A stretch of DNA of 64,000 nt from Chionoecetes opilio (taxonomy: Eukaryota; Arthropoda; Malacostraca; Decapoda; Majidae): the NCBI GenBank assembly GCA_016584305.1, contig JACEEZ010018468.1, positions 16,001-80,000 on the forward strand, given 5' to 3'. The position numbers and the translations under genes were made by a program. Below, piece by piece: positions 57,115 through 64,000 of the stretch. The stretch's first letter is position 1, and each line of letters starts with the position of its first letter. The notes beneath the pieces were generated by a model. It was not told the origin of the DNA, ran no database searches, and saw only the letters and a program-made list of their open reading frames with translations.

Positions 57115-58195
57115 TGACTGTCACCACTGTTGCAGGTGCTGAGGTCACAGGGCCAAGACCCGGCTCGCTGCGGCATCCCCGAGGGTTCCCGCATGACCGG
57201 CCGTTGCGTGTGTTGCTGGAGTGTTGCTGCGGTGGAGGCTGTGGGGGGCCCGGGCAGCAGTATGAGTGGCCGGGAGCAACAGGATCAGCTGCCTCAGGGG
57301 TGGGGAGGCACTGGTTTGATGGCAAGAATCACATGGAGGCAGGCAGCTCAGGCCACAAGGCACACAGTGGCTGAATTTCCCGCAGTGTGACAAAAACATT
57401 CAAATGCAAGAGTAAGCTTGAGAACATTCCTTGACGCACAGTGGTGTTAAGAACAATGAATGTTTAGATGTGGGAAAGATTTACTACAATGGGTCCCCTC
57501 ACCTGACACACAGTGGGGTTAAGAATTTTGAATGTTTAGAGTGTGGGAAAAGATTTACTACAAAGAGTGACCTCACCAAACACACCCTGACACACAGTGG
57601 TGTTAAGAACCATGAATGCCTAGAGTGTGGGAAAAGATTTACTTAGAAAAGTGACCTCACCAGACACACCCTGACACACAGTGGTGTCAAGAATTACGAA
57701 TGTTTAGGGGTGTGGGAAAAGATTTGGTAGAAAGAGGGAAAACCCCACCGAACACACCTTGACACACAGTGGTGATAAGAATCATGAATGCCTAGAGTGT
57801 GGGAAAAGGTTTTATACCCGTTCTGAAACTCACCCAACACATCCTGACACACAGTGGTGTTAAGAATCATGAATGCCTAGAGTGTGGAAAAAGATTTACT
57901 ACAATGGGTTCCCCCACCACACACACCCTGATACACCCGTGGTGTTAAGAATTATGAATGTTTTGAGTGTGGGAAAAGATTTGCTAGAAAGAGTAACCTC
58001 ACCACACACACCCTGACACACAGTGGTGTTAAGAATCAAGAATGCCTAGAGTGTGGGAAAAGGTTTTATACCCGTTCTGAACTCACCAAACATACCTTTA
58101 GACACACTGGCTTGCGGGAGTTCAAGTGTGATATTTGTAGGAAGTGTTTCAAGACAAAACCTGATATTGCCAAGCACATGAAACTCCACTTTTGA
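57115..58195 (+). pseudogene. C2H2 zinc-finger gene remnant, last exon
   Basis: A likely acceptor, TGTTGCAG, precedes 57136. About nine to ten 84-bp finger units follow from about 57385. They share ECLECGKRFTTKSDLTKHT with linker LTHSGVKN (a TGEKP-like linker variant), C-x2-C...H-x3-H. The last finger reads CDICRKCFKTKPDIAKHMKL and then TGA at 58193-58195. The family normally binds DNA. At least three lesions break the frame: a TAG in place of a codon near 57644, an extra G near 57708, and altered units near 57735 and 57910. The 57136-57380 part, upstream of the fingers, is not recognised. Either a pseudogene or a badly sequenced gene. Confidence 0.75.
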
Positions 58196-58391
58196 GGTGG
58201 TGTGTTGTGTGAACAAGTGTGGTTGTACCCGTGCCTGTGGGAGTGTGTCCTGTGTGGCAATGGGTGGTGGTGGTGGTGGTGGTGGGCAGTGTGTTACATG
58301 TGTGGTGGCAGCCGTACCCTTGTGTTCTGTGAGGGAGTAATGGCCCCAGCAGTTGTTGGGTTGGCAGTGCAGGTGTGACTTTCAATAAATG
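58196..58391 (+). promoter_or_regulatory. 3' UTR and polyadenylation signal of the zinc-finger remnant
   Basis: It contains a (GGT)n stretch (58263-58284) and AATAAA at 58384-58389. Its last 120 bp are repeated in antisense at 22115-22234. Confidence 0.7.
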
Positions 58392-59040
58392 TTTCCAGGG
58401 TTTTAAAGGTTTCTCTGCTGATTGCCTTAAAAAACAGTCTTTCCACGCATAAGTTACAGTCCTATTTTCTGCAGGTCACATATATGTATATCGCATAAAC
58501 CTTATTCTGTCTCTTCATCATTGGACAGCCGCAGGAAAAGTGATGACAACTGCATTAAAAGACAAGTCCAAATTGTCTACAAATATACAAGACGATGCGA
58601 CGAAGTTAGAAAAAAACGAGGCTATAAATATTTACACCTGTGTCTATTTCATGCAGGTTTTTCCATAGAATGATCAAAGTATCCTGGAAAGATGAAACAT
58701 GGTATACTAGTGTGAAGATTCCCCTAAATATGAAGGAATTAATACAATAAGGCAGAAATTTGCCTAAAAAGGGGGTAGCTAGTGTCATTATGGCAATGGG
58801 TCAGAAGGAACTCAAACACGATGGAAATAGTTATAGATAAAGCACCACGAGTAGAACTAATAACAGTTGGAATTGTTACACCTGAACAAAAGTAATCATT
58901 GAGGCAAATACAGGAGCTCCCATAGTTACGTACGTTCGTGGGGTTTGTACTGAGCTTGCAATGTACAAAAGTTAGTCCAGCATTACTCTTGTCAATACTG
59001 AACACTGCATACACACCACTGTCAAAAGAACAAAAGTACA
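58392..59040. other. No gene recognised
   Basis: A 100-codon minus frame (58739-59041) has no known motif. AT-rich, with no repeat structure seen. Confidence 0.4.
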
Positions 59041-59335
59041 CTAAAGCTTATACCCCAATATTACTCATCAGTGCCTATATTGTATCAGCTTAAATGGTCT
59101 ATACAGCTTATAGCCCAATATTACTCAACAGTGCCTATATTGTATCAGCTTAAATCGTCTATACAGCTTATAGCCCAATCAATATTATTCAACAGTGCCT
59201 CTATTGTATCAGCTTAAATGGTCTATACAGCTTATAGCCCAATATTACTCAACAGTGCCTATATTGTATCAGCTTAAATGGTCTATACAGCTTATAGCCC
59301 AATATTACTCAACAGTGCCTATATTTGTAATGCCG
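59041..59335. repeat. 60-bp tandem repeat (block 1)
   Basis: Nearly five units of tatacagcttatagcccaat, attactcaacagtgcctata and ttgtatcagcttaaatggtc. Confidence 0.9.
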
Positions 59336-59904
59336 GAAATTTCCAGTGGGATGACGGAAATTTCCATCACACGCCTTCCGAGTTATATGTTCTTACAGGA
59401 GGTAAGAGAAGGCTTCAATAACCATAGTTCTTTAGTCCAGACTAAGCGCGGCCTAAATACAATGTATAAGTGAACAGGTTATTCTTTTAGGATAATTTCA
59501 TTCAAGTTCTTTCATTTCTATTTTTCCCTATCTTTCGCCGTGTTATTTCTTTCTCTTGCATTCCTATCTCCCCCCTCCCTCCTCCCTTTCTCCCCCCCCA
59601 AACGCGAGAGCCACGAGGTGTAATCCGTGAGACATTAACTTCGCGATTACCAATAACTCATAGACTCAAACTCCTTATTTTCCCCTTACCCCTCCTGGTA
59701 AATCGAATAACACTCTTAGATTCTTAGAATACTAAAAAAGGAGAAAAATAGAGGTTTGGTTCAAACATTGACACATAAATTACACTGGGGAACAATTTGA
59801 AGAAAAAAAAATTGTTGAGTTAGATTTAGTTATTACTAAATTGACTGATCCAATGTTCATTTTTTACGTACNAAAAAAAACTTAAATTTTGGTCTTTTAC
59901 GGGG
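59336..59904. other. No gene recognised; contains a single N
   Basis: C/T-rich sequence near 59515-59605 and N at 59872, just before the 60-bp repeat resumes in damaged form. Confidence 0.4.
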
Positions 59905-60182
59905 CCGTTATAGCCCAATATTACTCAACAGTGCCTTTTTTTCGAAAAATCAACCCTTTAAAATTTGTCCTATTTACAAAGCTTATAGCCCAATATTACC
60001 AACAATTTTTGCCTTTTTATGTTGTATAAAACCCCTATAATCAGGTCTTATACAGCTTATACCCCCAATATTACTCAACAATGCCTATATCGTATCAGTT
60101 TAAAATGGTCTATACAGCTTATAGCCCAATATTAAACTCGACAAGTACCTATATTGTGCGGCTTAAATGGTCTATACGTAAT
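59905..60182. repeat. 60-bp tandem repeat (block 2, degraded)
   Basis: Four units of the same repeat, with homopolymer and short indel differences, the worst next to the N at 59872. Confidence 0.8.
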
Positions 60183-60962
60183 GTCAAGGGTTTTCTTACT
60201 ATTACTATCACCACTGACTGGCTACACTCTAATGCTTCTGAGACATGTTAGGGGGATGAAATATACAGGAAAAACCACTGCATATTTTATAATTACTCAC
60301 AGGTTTGTACGTATCTCTGAATGTATGTAATTTGAATGTTGTTAGTGAGGTAAACATGCCTGTACACGCCTGCTTAGATCAGCTTAGGAATAGAGGAAAT
60401 TATAAGTAGAGGTTTAAGTCCTTACTATACCAGATGGAGGAAAAATTTAGGAAGAATGAAAGGCTACCAGGATGAAATGTTTAGGATAACATCGCTATTT
60501 TTTGTGTATAACTATGATTTTGGAAGGCCCGTGATTAAGTGAAGCTGAGAAAGTGACAGCTTTTGGGCACTAAACATAGGTAAGCATTAGGGTTAGAGAT
60601 AAATAAGAGCAAATGTACATCTTTACATGCAATAAGATGGAACAAAAACACACCAGAAAGAATCAGAGACACAGAAGTCAGCGGCAAGTTGAAGAGTTGG
60701 AAATATTGATTGAAGGAAAAAAAAAATTGGCAGATTGGAGAACAAGAAGTATAAGTGACATTACACTTATATAAAAATTCAACCAATTTCACGATCGGTG
60801 GTTCTAGGTAAGTATACTAAAAGTTAGTTCTCATCACAAGGAGTATTTCTAACCCCATATTACCCGGGCGGCCATTAATGCCAACATCAATTATTAATTT
60901 TCCAAGATCTCTTTACTGTTGAGGTGATCTGCCTTTGTGCGTGTGTGCCTTTTTGTCTGTTA
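60183..60962. other. No gene recognised
   Basis: AT-rich. An 85-codon minus frame (60535-60792) has no known motif. Confidence 0.4.
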
Positions 60963-61769
60963 AGCTCCGTTCACACTAACGGGCAATGGCCCGCAGGCAC
61001 AAAGCGAGCAGTTTGCCTGTTGACGGGCTCACCGCTTGTCCCGCGGGCAAATGAGTAAAATGCCCGTGATGGTAGGTGAGCGATTTCACCAGGCACTGCC
61101 TGCCGCGCCCCGCAGTGCGTCGCTGCCAGACATACGAGGTTACAGGTGGAGCTTTGGAGCCATGATTGCAAGTTTGTCAGGAATTTACACTACGTCTACA
61201 GCAGAAGACATCATGTCTAACCCTCTGCCGGCAAGAATCAAATGGTCAAGATATGCGATCCTTCACCTAAATGAACTTTATCGGCACAACCCGTTTCCTA
61301 TGGAAAGTGAAAATGGGGCATATACAGAGACAGAGACAAAAAAGCTGCTGCATTCCAGAAGTATCGCAAAGGAAATGCCAGATGTAGGTGTGTCCGTGAC
61401 AGTGGATGAGATTAGAAAGAAAATACACACTCCGCAACCAACACAGACGGGAACTGAGAAAAAAATCGTAACATGACTTCCCAACTGTTTTCGTTTACTT
61501 AGTCAGTCTTTACACCACTTCTTTTTCTCCACTTTGTCCTTTTTCTTTTTCAGGCACATAGCAATGATTATGGTACACAGTTTTAGCTTCTTACGGTCCT
61601 TCCTGCTTCGCATTATTGTCGTACCGCACACTGCCTGGCTGCCCAGCTGCTCGCCTCTGACTGGACCAGGCAGGTTATGGTGTGTGGACGACAGTTTCAG
61701 TGTGCCCGCGGGCTTTTCCCCGTGACGGGCACTGCCCGGCGGGCTTTGCCTGCTAGTGTGGACGGAGCT
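60963..61769 (+). mobile_element. PIF/Harbinger-type element (AGCTCCGTTCACACTA termini)
   Basis: Ends AGCTCCGTTCACACTA and TAGTGTGGACGGAGCT are inverted repeats with one mismatch, flanked by TTA on both sides (60960-60962 and 61770-61772), the PIF/Harbinger target duplication. Subterminal GGGC/GCCCG motifs extend the arms. It is 807 bp and contains a MADF-like remnant instead of a transposase, so it is non-autonomous. Confidence 0.85.
61215..61476 (+). pseudogene. MADF/Myb-SANT-like protein remnant
   Basis: A plus frame (open from 61036) contains IKWSRYAILHLNELYRHNPF and later SIAKEMPDVGVSVTVDEIRK followed by KIHT. This follows MADF layout: L-I-x-L-x-[RE]-x-x-P-x-L-W, then a central I-A-x-x-[ML]-G, then V-x-x-[VI]-x-x-K-[IW]. 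The expected L-W is found one frame over at 61300, so at least one indel lies inside. PIF/Harbinger elements usually encode a Myb/SANT- or MADF-like partner that helps the transposase reach DNA, which fits the TIRs around it. The part upstream of 61140 lies in the subterminal repeat and is probably not coding. Confidence 0.5.
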
Positions 61770-61772
61770 TTA

Positions 61773-62660
61773 GGGGTCAGTGCATGCCCAGGGAAAAGGT
61801 GGTGGGCGTGGCCGGTGTGACGCCTGTGCACAAACGATGGAGGGTGTGATCAGCCAATCAGAGCACAGCACGTTTCGTGATGTGGCAGACAGCCTGGGCC
61901 TTAAGCCACAAAACACTTAACGACCTTTTTTTGGTCGTTAGTCCAACGACGGAACCCACAGCGCGGAAAATTCGTCGATTTCGTCGTTAACGTGCACACT
62001 GGCCAACGACTGCTCAAGATCGGTATTAGCAGAGGTCGAAAGTCTCCAGGCATGCTCATTATTGCTTGGTATGCAATGAAATATCTTTTTTATAGGTGAA
62101 TGTAGACATATGATTGCATTTGGATGGATATTATTCATATATATGAGTAAAGAGATGAAATACAAACAAGGGACTCATCTACGTCTGGCAGCGCGGCCTT
62201 CGGCAGCAGCAGCAGCAGCATGAAGCCCGTGAGGTGGATATCAACACCAACTTCACCAAGGGAGATAGATGTCTTTGGTAATATTTAGTAGGGGAGCGAG
62301 AACCCCTTGAGGAATCCTATGATCCCTGGTGATATCCTATGGTGGTATCACAGGCGTGGGAGCTGACTGTCTTCTTCAGGAAGGCACAGGTGAGGCGGAT
62401 AACTGCGGGTTTTTACCACTGATCTATATAACATGGATCGCGGAAGTCTGGCTCAGCACTGGTTCCAACTGTCCGCCATCTTGCCGTAACCAAAACAAAG
62501 CCTTGTTTCTGCGGCTCGCGTTGCTGTCTGGCTGTGTTATCGCCTCGTCATGCCAAGCTGTGCTTGCTGTCTGGCTGTGTTATCGCCTCGTCATGCCAAG
62601 CTGTGCTGCTATGTCCTGTACAAACAGACCAGGACCTGGAAGTGGCAAATCTTTCCACCT
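61773..62660. other. No confident gene; short coding-like patch with CAG repeat
   Basis: One phase at 62180-62283 reads VWQRGLRQQQQQHEAREVDI and a little further to a stop. It may be an exon fragment, but it has no supporting domain or splice evidence. A 61-bp direct repeat (ttgctgtctggctgtgttat...caagctgtgctg) occurs at about 62520-62606. Confidence 0.35.
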
Positions 62661-62666
62661 GTGAGT

Positions 62667-62832
62667 AACACCACACACACACACACGCACCCACCACACA
62701 CACACACACCACCCACCACACCCACCCACCCACACCCACCCACACCCACACACACCCCCACACCCACACACACCCAGACACCCACACACACACACACACA
62801 CACCCACACCCACACACACTCCCCACCCAGCC
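62667..62832. repeat. CA-rich microsatellite (CACACC mix)
   Basis: Alternating (CA)n, CACCCA and CCACC units. Frames here are repeat translations. Confidence 0.95.
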
Positions 62833-63024
62833 CATCCACTCTTAATCCATCTACCCACTCCAGTCATCCAACTACTAGTTAAAAAAAAATAAAGGTAGAT
62901 ATGGTATACTTTTTTTTATATAAGTAGATATAGATGTAAGTATATTTTTTTATACTTGTTAACAATTAGTGGGGAACGGAAGCAGACCTGAGTGCGGTTA
63001 TGATACAAATGATCATAGCGCTTC

Positions 63025-63432
63025 CTAATAAGCGGTGCTTGTTCTAATGGAGATAGCTTTATTTTGCGAAGAAAAAAGAAAGAAAAAAAAGTATACCCTG
63101 TGGTTAAAGTTAGGTTAGGTTTCATTACAACCTATAAGGTTAGGTTAGGTTTCATTAAAACCAATAAGGTTAGGTTAGGTTTCGTTAAAACCTATAAGGT
63201 TAGGTTAGGTTTAATTAAAACCTTTAAGGTTAGGTTAGGTTTCATTAAAACCTATAAGGTTAGGTTAGGTTTCATTAAAACCTTTAAGGTTAGCTAGGTT
63301 AGGTTTCATTAAAGCCTATAAGGCTAGGTTAGGTTTCATTAATATTATTAATTTTTTTTAGGGGGGGGGGGGGTTGCGCAAAATAAAACAATCTCCATTG
63401 CAACAAGCACCTATTGTAGGCCAAGAAAAAAT
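63025..63432. mobile_element. TIR element carrying a TTAGG-like minisatellite
   Basis: Left arm aagcggtgcttgttctaatg...gctttattttgcg (63029-63069) is the inverted complement of the right arm (about 63376-63420: gcgcaaaataaaacaatctc...attgcaacaagcacct). A related arm lies at 56916-56965. The interior is a 30-bp repeat. No coding function. Confidence 0.65.
63100..63348 (+). repeat. 30-bp telomere-like minisatellite
   Basis: Eight units of ggttaggttaggtttcatta followed by aaacctataa. Each contains two and a half TTAGG repeats, the canonical arthropod telomere unit, but the 30-bp period and flanking TIRs show it is an element-borne minisatellite and not a chromosome end. Confidence 0.9.
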
Positions 63433-63476
63433 AGTTGATGTCTCTTAAAACGACCGCAAAACTCTCGTCCATTATT

Positions 63477-63612
63477 ACCAAAAGTTGTTTCGTAGTCTAT
63501 ATGAAACCATAGTCGTTTCGTACACTCAGCTCAGAGTTGAACTTGACTACTAGTTACGAAATGACACCAGGTATGTACGAAAATACTCAAAATCAGTGTA
63601 CGAAACTAACTA
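63477..63612. repeat. TTTCGTAC-type MITE, partial copy
   Basis: aaaagttgtttcgtagtcta through cgtttcgtacactcagctca to aaatcagtgtacgaaac matches the middle of the copies at 4557-4790 and 44340-44563. Both tips are missing. Confidence 0.7.
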
Positions 63613-63863
63613 CTTTCAATTCAATATACCTAATTAAGAAAGGTTTTTTGATTAGGCCAAAGGTTTTTGATTAATTTAAACTTCCTGTAATCCCCGAAAG
63701 TAGCTTCTATGGACCACTGTGGCTCGCGCAGTACCCGTGGCCGCGGTGGTATGGGGCTGGCGCCGTTATAGTGGACGAGAACTGCGCGTTCGCTCATTAG
63801 GTCAGACACACACACACACTCGGGGGCTAACACTGCACTCTTAGCCTCTCGCTTTACCACATA

Positions 63864-64000
63864 CAGCACACCTGTCACTACACACCTGTACGGCCTCGCA
63901 ACACACCTGTCACTACACACCTGTACGGTCTCGCAACACACCTGTCACTACACACCTGTACGGCCTCGCAAGACACCTGTCACTACACACCTGTACGGCC
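63864..64000. repeat. 35-bp tandem repeat running off the window
   Basis: Nearly four units of cacacctgtcactacacacc, tgtacggcctcgcaa; the last is cut by the window end. Confidence 0.95.

Noticed and set aside
62180..62283. An exon with a polyglutamine run
   Set aside because: Only about 34 codons, with no splice sites or homology that I can support; mentioned but not called.
63100..63348. A true telomere
   Set aside because: The TTAGG units are embedded in a 30-bp repeat flanked by inverted arms and by ordinary sequence on both sides.

Overview
The window looks like repeat-saturated, non-coding nuclear DNA of an arthropod, most likely a decapod crustacean. This is inferred from very dense GA/CT, CA, TA and ACT microsatellites, many minisatellites, TTAGG-like (arthropod telomere-type) motifs, and remnants of non-LTR and Ty3/Gypsy retrotransposons beside Tigger/pogo-, hAT- and PIF/Harbinger-like DNA transposons. 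No complete cellular protein-coding gene was found. No rRNA or functional tRNA gene was seen; the only tRNA-like sequence is the head of a SINE. Nothing could be searched, so family names rest on motifs, termini and target-site duplications (TSDs) read from the sequence.

Layout. 1-5.2 kb: G-rich repeats, a LINE reverse-transcriptase scrap, a small Tigger-like element carrying a SINE tail. 5.2-8.65 kb: a tandem dimer of an inverted-repeat element with minisatellite cargo, flanked by TTATA and inserted in the tail of a LINE. 9.0-13.0 kb: a MITE split by a 1-kb repeat, then a 1.58-kb element whose empty site survives in a paralogous copy at 21.45 kb. 13.05-17.68 kb: a structurally complete but frame-broken Ty3/Gypsy element (minus strand, TSD TACCT). 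17.7-29.6 kb: fold-back elements, paralogous repeats, an antisense copy of a zinc-finger-gene 3' UTR, and a TIR element carrying a minisatellite.

29.63-31.29 kb: the most unusual locus. Terminal inverted repeats of about 125 bp bound a gene-like segment with a 3' splice site, a canonical 2A 'ribosome-skipping' motif, and a protein with two tandem C-x2-[C/H]...H-x2-C modules. It has a frame offset and one in-frame stop. 31.55-36.97 kb: a region bounded by matching 19-bp inverted termini that holds a 73-bp triple repeat, a 630-bp palindrome, a hAT MITE, and a Tigger-like fold-back element (with SINE) inside another MITE.

37-44 kb: quiet sequence, then a Harbinger-like element with a HARBI1-type N-terminus and a nested MITE, then long GA/CT tracts containing palindromes. 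44-52 kb: ACT repeats, a large fold-back element, minisatellites and a stretch that looks indel-ridden (possible assembly error; single Ns at 44046, 52082 and 59872). 52.4-56.2 kb: a four-level nest (minisatellite, LINE, hAT, further TIR element). 57.1-58.4 kb: a decayed C2H2 zinc-finger gene with its 3' UTR. 59-64 kb: 60-bp repeats, a Harbinger-like element with a MADF-like remnant, a telomere-like minisatellite inside inverted repeats, and a 35-bp repeat running off the window.

The genes do not form a pathway. What links the features is insertion history: elements repeatedly land in one another and carry SINEs and minisatellites along.
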